Part shown: piece after piece, positions 56,984-64,000 of the stretch
Position numbering within the stretch: position 1 is the first letter of the stretch
How the letters are laid out: each line of letters opens with the position of its first letter
Assembly (NCBI RefSeq): GCF_036227265.1
Contig: NZ_CP109446.1
Location: 3,915,001-3,979,000, forward strand
Reading direction: 5' to 3'
From: Streptomyces sp. NBC_01476
Lineage (GTDB): Bacteria > Actinomycetota > Actinomycetes > Streptomycetales > Streptomycetaceae
DNA: 64,000 nucleotides
Position numbers and translations under genes: made by a program
The notes under the pieces: generated by a model
What the model was told of the DNA's origin: nothing
What the model saw: only the letters and a program-made list of their open reading frames with translations
Databases searched by the model: none

Positions 56984-59900
56984 GTGAGCAGCAGGCCATC
57001 CCGAGGCGCTGCTCGCCTCGCCTCGATACTCGACGCCCTCCCCGACGCGCTGCTTCTGGTCAACGCCAACGGCACCGTGGTCAACGCCAACGCGATCGCC
57101 CTGGAGACGTTCGAGACGCCGGGTACGGCGCTGGTGGGGCGGGGTCTGCTCGACCTGCTGCCGTCGTTCGACCCGAAGCGGATCCCCGGGTCGATGCGCA
57201 GCCCCCGCGAGGCGGAGGAGGACACCAGGACCAAGCCGACACGGATGACGGCGCGGCGGACCGACGGGACCGAGTTCCCGGTCCAGGTGACCAGCGCCAA
57301 TCTGGAGGACGGCCGTACGCCGTACGCGGACCTCGGCGACGGCGTCCCGCACTACACCGGCGACGAGTTGCTGATGCTGGTGGTCCGGGACCTGTCGGGG
57401 ACCGTGGACACCGAGGCCGAACTCGCCCGGCAGCAGCGGCAGACCGAGATGATCCTGCGCGCCGCCGCCGAGGGTGTGGTGGGCGTCGACACGGCCGGCA
57501 AGATCGTGCTGGTCAACCCGTCGGCCGCGCAGATCCTCGGACACCGCGCGACCGACCTCGGCGGCAAGGAGCTGCACCCGCTGGTGCACCACTCGCGGCC
57601 GGACGGGTCGCCGCTGGCGTACGAGGAGACGCCGCTGGCCGACACGCTGCGGTCCGGGCGCAAGCACCGGGTCCGCGGCCAGGTGCTGTGGCGCAAGGAC
57701 GGCAAGGCCGTGCCGGTGGACCTGACGACGGCTCCGGTACGGGACGGGGAGCAGCTGGTCGGGGCGGTGATGACCTTCACCGACCGGTCGCAGTACGACG
57801 CGCTGGCGGCGCGGACGGTGCAGTTGCGGGCGCTGCTGGACACGTCGCTGCGCGGGCCGCTGGCGGAGCTGCGCGGTGAGCTGACCGGTCTCGCGGCCGA
57901 CCCGGCGGGGCAGTTGTGGCCCGAGGCCAACCAGATCCTGCACCACCTCGCGGCCGGCTACGCCCGGATCACCACGCTGATCGACAACGTGCTGGCGTTC
58001 CAGCGGCTCGACCGCGGTGAGGACAAGCTGAACCGCGCGCCGGTCGGGCTGGACGACGTGATCGGCGCGGCGGTGGAGGGCGCGGTCGAGCTGATCGGGC
58101 CCGGGCGGGCGCAGTACGCGGTGCACGCGCCGCCGATCCAGGCGTCGGTGGACGCGCCCCGGATGGTGCAGGCGCTGGCGCATCTGATCGCGGACGTCGC
58201 CGGGGTGGACGCGGCGGGCAACGCCATCGCGTACAGCGGCGACTCGACGATCGTGGTCGCGGCGGCGCAGCGCGGGGACGTGGTGCGGATCGACGTACGC
58301 GGGCCGAGCGCGGGCGGGGACCCGGTGCATCTGCCGCTGGCGCGCGGGATCGTGGAGCGGCACGGCGGGGTGCTGCAGACGCACGAGGTGCCCGGGCAGG
58401 GCAGCGCGTACGTGCTGGAGGTGCCGGTCGGTCCCGACGCGCCCGGCGGCCCGGCGAAGAGGGGCGAGGGCGCGGGGGCGGGTTCCGGTACGTCCGGGGG
58501 CCGTTCCGGCGATACGGACACGGGTACGTCGCCGGCCGCGGGAGCGTCCTCCGGTACGCGGCACCGGCAGGGGCAGGGACAAGGGCAGGACGAGACGGGC
58601 ACGGTTGTCGCGCCCTGGGCGATTCCTGCGGCGGCCGACCAGAGTGAGGCGCCGACCGGGCGGCGCAGGGCGCTGCGCAGGCCGGAGGGCGGGGGCGGAA
58701 CCGGGGCCGGTGGGACGGCGGGCTCCTCCGTCTCCGGCGCCGGCGAGGACGTGGCCGCCACGGGGCGGCGCGGGCGGCGGGCGCGGGCGCTTCCGGAGGG
58801 GGCGGGGGAAGCGGGCCCGGGTGGGCCCCCCTCGGGGCAAGGGGAGGCGGAGCGGCGGGCTGCGCGTCCCGCGGGTCAACTGGACGCGGGAGGGCAGGCG
58901 GCCAACCCCTCGGGGCAAGGCAACCCCGGGGGGCAGCACGGCACCCCCCCGGGGCAGGGCAACCTCGCCGGTCACCAGGGCAACCCCGGCGGTCACCTGA
59001 CCCCGGGGGCCCAGCACGGCAACCCCCCGGGCCAGCTCGGACCGGTGGGGCCGGGCGGCCTCGGCACCCCCCACACCACCCCCCCGGGCCCCCCGCCCGG
59101 CCCCACCGGCGGCAACCACACCCCCAGCACCCACCACGGCAACCCCGGCGCCCACCACACCCCCGGGTCCCAGCTCGGCCCGGTCAACCCCTCCGGCATG
59201 CAGCCCGACCGGATGGGCCCCGCGGCGGACTCCCCCCGGATGGACACCCCCGGCCGCCCGGACAGCCCGCACACCCCCGGGTCGGCCGACCCCCGGCGCG
59301 CCCCGGGCGGCGGCGCCGACACCGCCCCGCCCACCGCCCCGGAGGGCCCCGGCACGGGCCGCCGGGCCCGCCGCGCCCTGGAGCCGGCCGCGCCCGACAG
59401 CACGCCGGCCCTCCCGCCGGCCGCGCAGGCCCCCGCCCCCGAGCCGCCCGCCCCGACCTCGTGGCCCGCCCCCGGTTCCGTCCCACCGGAGCAGCCGGCC
59501 CTGCCCGCGCTGTCCGGCCAGCCCCAGCCGCCGCACTCCCCGTGGCCGCAGGCGACCCCGGCCCCGCCCACGAAGGACCCCTCGCACCAGAGCCATGGCC
59601 GGGCCATCAGCGTCCGCACCCTGGGCCAGGGCGTCCCCTTCGCCATGGAGCCGCAGACCGCGCAGACCCCGACCCAGGCCGTACAGGCGCAGAACCCGCA
59701 GGGCCTGCCCGCCGAGGTCGCGGCCGGCGGCTCCGGCAGGCGCCGGCGGCTCGCCCAGCCCGCGCAGAGCCCGATCCTGCCGCAGGTCCCCAGCCAGACC
59801 AACGGCCCCGGCGGCGAATCGCAGGCCCGCCAGCACCCGCAAGCCGACCCGGACAGCGGCCGGCTGCCGACCCGTAACGCCAACGCCAACGGCAACCCCA

Positions 59901-60844
59901 ACGCCAACGGCACGCACACCGCCCACTCCGCCCCCACCGCGCCGACAGCCGGCACCGCGAACAGCCCCGCGCCGCCCGCCGGCCCGGCACCCGCCCCGCT
60001 CCCCCCGCAGGCCCCCGGCCGTTCGTACGCGATCGGCGCCCCCGCGGAAGGCGCCGCCGAGGGCCCGGAGCCACTGGACGGACCCAACGGCGCCGTCGAC
60101 GTCACCGATGTGACCGACGACCACCTGGAGGAGCCGCTCGACGAGCCGCGCCGCCTGCTGGTGTGGCCGGAGCCCGACGTCTCGACCCGGCAGGCGCTGA
60201 CCGACCGCGGCTACCGGCCGGTCATCGTACGGTCGCGCGAAGAGGTCGACGCCCAGGTGGCCGAGCCGCCCGCCGCCCTGTTCGTGGACCCGCTGACCGG
60301 CCCGATCACCCGTACCGCCCTGCAGTCGCTGCGCCAGGCGGCCGCCGCCGCCGACGTACCGGTGCTGGTGACCGCGGGGCTCGGCCAGGCCACCCGGGAG
60401 GCCGCCTACGGCGCCGACCCGGCGGTCCTGCTCAAGGCGCTTGCACCGCGCGACAGTGAGCAGCACCCGCCGCGCGTCCTGCTGGTGGAGAGCCACGAAC
60501 CGATAGCGCATGCTTTCGCCGCGACCCTGGAACGGCGCGGTATGCAGGTCACGCACGCCGACTCGGAGTCCGACGCGATGACGAAGGCGGCCCAGATCCA
60601 CCCGAACCTGGTGGTGATGGACCTGATGCTGATCCGGCGCCGCCGGCAGGGCATCGTGGACTGGCTGCGCGGCAACTCCCGCCTCAACAGCACCCCGCTG
60701 GTGGTCTACACCTCCGCCGACATCGACCCCGCCGAGCTGCCCCGGCTGGCCTCCGGCGAGACCGTGCTCTTCCTCGCCGAGCGGTCGACCAGTGCGGATG
60801 TGCAGTCCCGGATCGTCGACCTGCTCGGCAAGATCGGCACCTGA
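56984..60844 (+). CDS. PAS-containing pseudo-hybrid histidine kinase
   Basis: 1286-residue cytosolic protein. Two PAS domains (about 8-130 and 150-265; ILDALPDALLLVNANGTVVNANA, ILRAAAEGVVGVDTAGKIVLVN), a histidine-kinase-like core about 270-485, a Pro/Gly/His-rich linker about 490-1010, then two receiver-like domains (about 1045-1155 and 1160-1286). In the kinase core the phospho-His position reads DTSLRGPL rather than SHELRTPL, the N box reads LIADVAG, and no GxG ATP lid is seen. The last receiver keeps an Asp in LVVMDLML but has LLVESHEP in place of the acidic pair. GTG at 56984 follows AAGGAGGACG. Likely a scaffold or sensor rather than an active kinase. Confidence 0.8.
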   Translation: MSSRPSRGAARLASILDALPDALLLVNANGTVVNANAIALETFETPGTALVGRGLLDLLPSFDPKRIPGSMRSPREAEEDTRTKPTRMTARRTDGTEFPVQVTSANLEDGRTPYADLGDGVPHYTGDELLMLVVRDLSGTVDTEAELARQQRQTEMILRAAAEGVVGVDTAGKIVLVNPSAAQILGHRATDLGGKELHPLVHHSRPDGSPLAYEETPLADTLRSGRKHRVRGQVLWRKDGKAVPVDLTTAPVRDGEQLVGAVMTFTDRSQYDALAARTVQLRALLDTSLRGPLAELRGELTGLAADPAGQLWPEANQILHHLAAGYARITTLIDNVLAFQRLDRGEDKLNRAPVGLDDVIGAAVEGAVELIGPGRAQYAVHAPPIQASVDAPRMVQALAHLIADVAGVDAAGNAIAYSGDSTIVVAAAQRGDVVRIDVRGPSAGGDPVHLPLARGIVERHGGVLQTHEVPGQGSAYVLEVPVGPDAPGGPAKRGEGAGAGSGTSGGRSGDTDTGTSPAAGASSGTRHRQGQGQGQDETGTVVAPWAIPAAADQSEAPTGRRRALRRPEGGGGTGAGGTAGSSVSGAGEDVAATGRRGRRARALPEGAGEAGPGGPPSGQGEAERRAARPAGQLDAGGQAANPSGQGNPGGQHGTPPGQGNLAGHQGNPGGHLTPGAQHGNPPGQLGPVGPGGLGTPHTTPPGPPPGPTGGNHTPSTHHGNPGAHHTPGSQLGPVNPSGMQPDRMGPAADSPRMDTPGRPDSPHTPGSADPRRAPGGGADTAPPTAPEGPGTGRRARRALEPAAPDSTPALPPAAQAPAPEPPAPTSWPAPGSVPPEQPALPALSGQPQPPHSPWPQATPAPPTKDPSHQSHGRAISVRTLGQGVPFAMEPQTAQTPTQAVQAQNPQGLPAEVAAGGSGRRRRLAQPAQSPILPQVPSQTNGPGGESQARQHPQADPDSGRLPTRNANANGNPNANGTHTAHSAPTAPTAGTANSPAPPAGPAPAPLPPQAPGRSYAIGAPAEGAAEGPEPLDGPNGAVDVTDVTDDHLEEPLDEPRRLLVWPEPDVSTRQALTDRGYRPVIVRSREEVDAQVAEPPAALFVDPLTGPITRTALQSLRQAAAAADVPVLVTAGLGQATREAAYGADPAVLLKALAPRDSEQHPPRVLLVESHEPIAHAFAATLERRGMQVTHADSESDAMTKAAQIHPNLVVMDLMLIRRRRQGIVDWLRGNSRLNSTPLVVYTSADIDPAELPRLASGETVLFLAERSTSADVQSRIVDLLGKIGT

Positions 60845-60959
60845 GTCCCGTGACGCGGGCGGGGCCTGCGGCGGTTCGTCCCCGCGCCGACCCCGCCCGC
60901 CTCACCACTCCTCACACCCGTCACCGGTCCTCACACCCGTGGCCACGCCTCGCCGCCCT

Positions 60960-62609
60960 TCACAACCGGGTGACGTCCAGCTCCCCGTCCGCGTAGGACT
61001 TACGGATCACCTTCTTGTCGAACTTGCCCACGCTCGTCTTCGGCACCGACGGCACGACCGCCCACCGCTCCGGCACCTGCCAGCGGGCGATCCGGCCCTC
61101 CAGGAACGCGCGCAGGTCCGCGTAGTCCGTGGTGGCGCCCTCCCGCAGGACGACGGTGGCCAGCGGCCGTTCGCCCCACCGCTCGTCGGGCACCGCCACC
61201 ACCGCGGCCTCGGCGACGTCCGGGTGGGCCATCAGGTGGTTCTCCAGGTCGACCGAGGAGATCCACTCGCCGCCCGACTTGATGACGTCCTTCGCCCGGT
61301 CGGTGAGGGTCAGGAAGCCGTCGCCGGAGATGACGCCGACGTCGCCGGTACGCAGCCAGCCGTCGGGGCTGAACTTGTCCTCGGGCCGCAGCGGTTCCTC
61401 GCCGACACCCCCGAAGTACGCACCCGCGATCCACGGCCCGCGCACCTCCAGCTCACCGGCCGACTCGCCGTCCCACGGCATCACCTCGCCGTCGGGCCCG
61501 ATCAGCCGGGCCTCGACCGAGGCCGGGAACCGCCCCTGCGTGATCCGGTACGCCCACTCCTCCTCGCCGCTGACCCCGGCCGGCGGCTGGGCGACGGTGC
61601 CGAGCGGTGAGGTCTCGGTCATCCCCCAGGCGTGGCAGAGCCGTACGCCCAACTGCTCGTCGAACGCCTTCATCAGGGCCGGCGGGCAGGCCGAGCCCCC
61701 GATGGTGACCTGCCGCAGGGAGCTGATGTCCCGTGGCTTGGCGGTGAGTTCGGCGAGCAGTCCCTGCCAGATGGTGGGCACCGCGGCGGCGTGCGTGGGC
61801 CGTTCGCTCTCGATCATCTCGGCGAGCGGCGCGGGCTGCAGGAAGCGGTCCGGCATCAGCAGATTGATGCCCGACATGAAGGCCGCGTGCGGCAGCCCCC
61901 AGGCGTTGACGTGGAACATCGGCACGACCGGCAGCGAGGTGTCGTGCGAGGTGAGCCCCATCGACTCGGTGGTGTTCACCTGCATCGAGTGCAGATAGAC
62001 CGAGCGGTGGGAGAAGACGACGCCCTTGGGGTCGCCGGTGGTCCCGGAGGTGTAGCACATGGCCGCGGCCTCGCGTTCGTCCAGCTCAGGCCAGTCGTAC
62101 CGCTCCGGCCGCCCGTCCAGCAGCTCCTCGTACACGTGCACGCTCGCCCGGGTGCCCGCAAGCAGCGACAGGTCGCCGGGCCCGACGACGACCAGGTGCT
62201 CGACCGATTCCAGCCGGGGGAGCAGCGGGGCGAGCAGCGGCAGCAGGGTGCCGTTGACCAGGATCACCCGGTCCGCGGCGTGGTTGACGATGAAGACCAG
62301 CTGGTCGGCGGGCAGTCGCAGATTGAGGGTGTGCAGTACCGCGCCCATCGAGGGGATGGCGAGGTACGCCTCCATGTGCTCGCCGTTGTTCCACATGAGG
62401 GTCGCCACCCGGTCGCCGCGTTCGACGCCCAGCTCGTCACGGAGCGCGTTGGCCAGCTGGATCGAGCGGGCGCCGATCTCCCGGAAGGTACGGCGCCGGG
62501 GTTCGCCCTCCCCGGTCCAGGTGGTGACCGTGGATCCGCCGTGCACGAGGGCACCATGGAGGAGGATGCGGGTGACGGTCAGCGGAACATCCTGCATGGT
62601 GCTCAGCAC
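60960..62609 (-). CDS. Fatty acyl-CoA ligase (AMP-forming)
   Basis: 549-residue adenylating enzyme that activates a fatty acid and forms its CoA thioester. Motifs: P-loop [66 protein letters not shown] and the catalytic lysine region [13 protein letters not shown]. Length fits medium/long-chain ligases. GTG at 62609 follows GGAGG; ATG at 62597 is an alternative. A 16-bp palindrome 51 bp upstream suggests repression by a TetR-type acyl-CoA sensor encoded elsewhere. Confidence 0.93.
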   Translation of the reverse strand: MLSTMQDVPLTVTRILLHGALVHGGSTVTTWTGEGEPRRRTFREIGARSIQLANALRDELGVERGDRVATLMWNNGEHMEAYLAIPSMGAVLHTLNLRLPADQLVFIVNHAADRVILVNGTLLPLLAPLLPRLESVEHLVVVGPGDLSLLAGTRASVHVYEELLDGRPERYDWPELDEREAAAMCYTSGTTGDPKGVVFSHRSVYLHSMQVNTTESMGLTSHDTSLPVVPMFHVNAWGLPHAAFMSGINLLMPDRFLQPAPLAEMIESERPTHAAAVPTIWQGLLAELTAKPRDISSLRQVTIGGSACPPALMKAFDEQLGVRLCHAWGMTETSPLGTVAQPPAGVSGEEEWAYRITQGRFPASVEARLIGPDGEVMPWDGESAGELEVRGPWIAGAYFGGVGEEPLRPEDKFSPDGWLRTGDVGVISGDGFLTLTDRAKDVIKSGGEWISSVDLENHLMAHPDVAEAAVVAVPDERWGERPLATVVLREGATTDYADLRAFLEGRIARWQVPERWAVVPSVPKTSVGKFDKKVIRKSYADGELDVTRL

Positions 62610-62659
62610 TCGGGCCTCCGGCGGCGTCGGCGAAGTGGGGTTTCCCGCGATTCTGCTGG

Positions 62660-62675
62660 CATACCACCTGGTATG
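62660..62675. promoter_or_regulatory. 16-bp palindromic operator upstream of acyl-CoA ligase
   Basis: CATACC (62660-62665) and GGTATG (62670-62675) around ACCT, within the 93-bp spacer upstream of the ligase start; TetR-type spacing. Confidence 0.6.
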
Positions 62676-62702
62676 TCACTACCTCCGCGCGCCACGTTCC
62701 GG

Positions 62703-63266
62703 TTACGCCGCGGTCAGCTCCTCGCCCGCCGCCGGGTCGTCGGGGTGGAGGCGCAGCGCCTCCAGCTCCGGATCGTCCCGCAGTTTGCCCAGCGCCCGGG
62801 AGACCGCGCTCTTCACCGTGCCGACCGAGACGCCGAGCCGCTCGGCGGTCTGCACCTCGCTCATGTCCTCGAAGTAGCGCAGTACGACCATCGCGCGCTG
62901 CCGCGGCGGCAGCCTGGTTATCGCGCGCAGCAGGGCGTCGCGCTGTGCCTGCTGCTCGGTGAGGTCGGGTCCGGTGCCGGGCCGCTCGGGCAGTTCGTCG
63001 GTGCTGAACTCGTCGACCTTGCGCTTGCGCCACTGCGAGGTCCGGGTGTTGACCAGGGTCCGGCGGACGTAGCCGTCGACCGCCCGGTGGTCCTCGATCC
63101 GGTCCCAGGCGAGGTACGTCTTGGTGAGCGCCGTCTGCAGCAGGTCCTCGGCGTCGGCGGGGTTGGGGGTCAGGGTGCGCGCGGTGCGCAGCAGCGTGGG
63201 GCCTTTGGTGCGGACATAAGCCGTGAACTGGGTCGTGCTGGCGCTGGTGCACACGGGCGTGGTCAT
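62703..63266 (-). CDS. ECF RNA polymerase sigma factor, SigE family
   Basis: 187-residue ECF sigma factor. Region 2 (FTAYVRTKGPTLLRTARTLTPNPADAEDLLQTALTKTYLAWDRI), a short linker, and region 4 (LPPRQRAMVVLRYFEDMSEVQTAERLGVSVGTVKSAVSRAL) are complete. This SASTTQF-x-AYVR N-terminus is typical of the Streptomyces SigE-family group that lacks an adjacent anti-sigma gene. ATG at 63266. Same strand as the ligase, but the palindrome in the 93-bp gap makes separate transcription likely. Confidence 0.92.
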   Translation of the reverse strand: MTTPVCTSASTTQFTAYVRTKGPTLLRTARTLTPNPADAEDLLQTALTKTYLAWDRIEDHRAVDGYVRRTLVNTRTSQWRKRKVDEFSTDELPERPGTGPDLTEQQAQRDALLRAITRLPPRQRAMVVLRYFEDMSEVQTAERLGVSVGTVKSAVSRALGKLRDDPELEALRLHPDDPAAGEELTAA

Positions 63267-63503
63267 GACTCCACGCTAGGAGCAGGCGGGGGTGGGCGGA
63301 TCGGCCGCAGGTGCCGACCGGGGATCACTCTCAGGTCGTAGGCCGGGGGCTGTCCCCACCTTCGGAGGTTGGAGCCGGGGGGTGGGGTTCCGTGGGGGAT
63401 GGACCCGGCACGACCCCGAGGCGTACCCCGGGGTCCGGCCTGGCCGGCCTGGCGCCGCTCGGGGTCCGGCGGTCCGCCCGGCGGCGCCCTCGGTCCGTCA
63501 CGG

Positions 63504-64000
63504 TCAGCTCACCACGGCCACCGGCGCGTCGATCAGATCGCGGTCGATGGTCAGCGCCTTGCCGCCGTACGTCTCGGTGATGCTGCCGTGGTACTGGTGG
63601 ATCCGGGCGTGCGGCGTCCAGGCGCCGGCCGCCAGCGAGGGCTCGCCGGCCAGGTTCGCGGGGACGCCCCAGCGGGCGAACCAGATGACGTCCGGGAGGT
63701 CGCCGGCGCCGGCCCGGCGCGCGTTCTCCAGGTGGGCGACGCCGGAGTCGGCGCTGCTGTAGAAGCCGGAGAGATAGCCGTCGGCCCGCACCTGCCGGTC
63801 CCATGCCTGTACGAACGTCAGCGTGGCGGCGGTGCAGGCCGTGTCGCCGATGTCGTACGCCTCCATGTCGAGATAGAGCGGGCTGCCCGGGTCCAGGCCG
63901 AGGGCCTTGGCCGCGCCGGTCGCGTCGGCGCCCTCGGACGTGCCCTGGGCGGAGGGGTTCTCGGTGTCGATACGGTAGGGGTTCTTGTTGGAGCCGGCCA
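63504..64000 (-). CDS. DUF1906 (glycoside hydrolase-like) secreted protein, 5' end outside window
   Basis: C-terminal 165 residues of a protein whose start lies beyond base 64000. The visible part reads AGSNKNPYRIDTENPSAQGT, then LGLDPGSPLYLDMEAYDIGD, TFVQAWDRQVRADGYLSGFY, ARWGVPANLAGEP and ends RDLIDAPVAVVS. This is the TIM-barrel DUF1906 family (Rv2525c-like), related in fold to GH25 lysozymes and usually Tat- or Sec-exported, with a role at the cell wall. The aspartate in YLDMEAY corresponds to the presumed active site. Whether it is catalytically active is unknown. Confidence 0.82.
   Translation of the reverse strand, partial: AGSNKNPYRIDTENPSAQGTSEGADATGAAKALGLDPGSPLYLDMEAYDIGDTACTAATLTFVQAWDRQVRADGYLSGFYSSADSGVAHLENARRAGAGDLPDVIWFARWGVPANLAGEPSLAAGAWTPHARIHQYHGSITETYGGKALTIDRDLIDAPVAVVS

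Noticed and set aside
56777..60601. A 1274-codon open frame on the minus strand opposite the PAS protein gene
   Set aside because: It is Arg/Gly/Val-rich with no domains and arises from the GC bias of the plus-strand gene; the plus-strand frame has PAS and receiver domains and a ribosome-binding site.
1..64000. CRISPR arrays, insertion sequences, rRNA genes
   Set aside because: No regularly spaced direct repeats, no transposase-like protein and no rRNA sequence were seen.

Overview
The window is a stretch of linear-chromosome-type actinomycete DNA, almost certainly Streptomyces: very high G+C, many GTG starts, pervasive 4-bp ATGA/GTGA gene overlaps, and Streptomyces hallmark genes (chaplins, a rodlin, the MelC1/MelC2 tyrosinase pair, two SigF-type sigma factors beside upp and tadA). 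About 70 protein genes and three tRNA genes are supported. From memory, the order upp, tadA, two SigF-type sigma genes, two-component system, subtilisin-inhibitor gene, PAS/kinase-like giant, acyl-CoA ligase, ECF sigma resembles part of the conserved S. coelicolor core, so roughly 31-64 kb is core with insertions, while 5-22 kb looks accessory.

Layout. 1-3.6 kb: a drug-type ABC exporter with its own NarL-type two-component system. 3.8-4.8 kb: an aminoglycoside phosphotransferase-family kinase. 5.0-7.6 kb: aerial-hypha surface proteins (Pro/Ala-rich exported protein, a two-domain LAETG chaplin, a short chaplin, a rodlin). 8.0-18.2 kb: eight translationally coupled genes for an exopolysaccharide (two GT4 transferases, a polyprenyl-phosphate sugar transferase, a Wzy-like polymerase, a MurJ-like flippase, a deacetylase, a Wzz-like protein, a GNAT/FemAB-like acyltransferase), then a convergent secreted GH26 hydrolase. 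20.0-21.8 kb: melC1-melC2 and another short chaplin. 21.9-31.4 kb: assorted metabolic, lipoprotein and signalling genes, including a little-described four-gene operon with two DUF5994 proteins around a 52-residue membrane protein. 31.6-38.3 kb: upp, tadA and its partner, tRNA-Ser(CGA), Dabb protein and two SigF-type sigma genes. 38.3-49.4 kb: aldo/keto reductase, DHA2 exporter, F420-type oxidoreductase, an operon coupling an OmpR-type two-component system to GT2-GtrA and GT39 membrane glycosyltransferases, and a MEDS/STAS protein.

49.6-55.2 kb is an accessory block ending next to tRNA-Arg(ACG). It holds an HTH antitoxin with a C-terminally truncated PIN toxin and, immediately abutting the broken toxin, a graspetide (ATP-grasp-modified RiPP) cluster on the minus strand: HTH/TPR regulator, 48-residue protein, 73-residue precursor, ATP-grasp macrocyclase and a PIMT-type methyltransferase. 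The predicted core peptide contains D-T-N-Q-D-G-Q-G-D-D-V-D, which matches the spacing of an EF-hand/thrombospondin-type calcium loop and also offers an Asp-Gly site suited to aspartimide formation. I regard this as the best candidate for an undescribed system here.

55.5-64 kb: tRNA-Arg and tRNA-Ser(GCT), a subtilisin-inhibitor-like protein, a 1286-residue PAS/kinase-like/receiver protein whose phosphotransfer residues look lost (a pseudo-hybrid kinase), an acyl-CoA ligase with a 16-bp palindromic operator upstream, a SigE-family ECF sigma factor, and the start-truncated gene of a DUF1906 secreted protein. All family names rest on motif recognition by eye; no database search was run.
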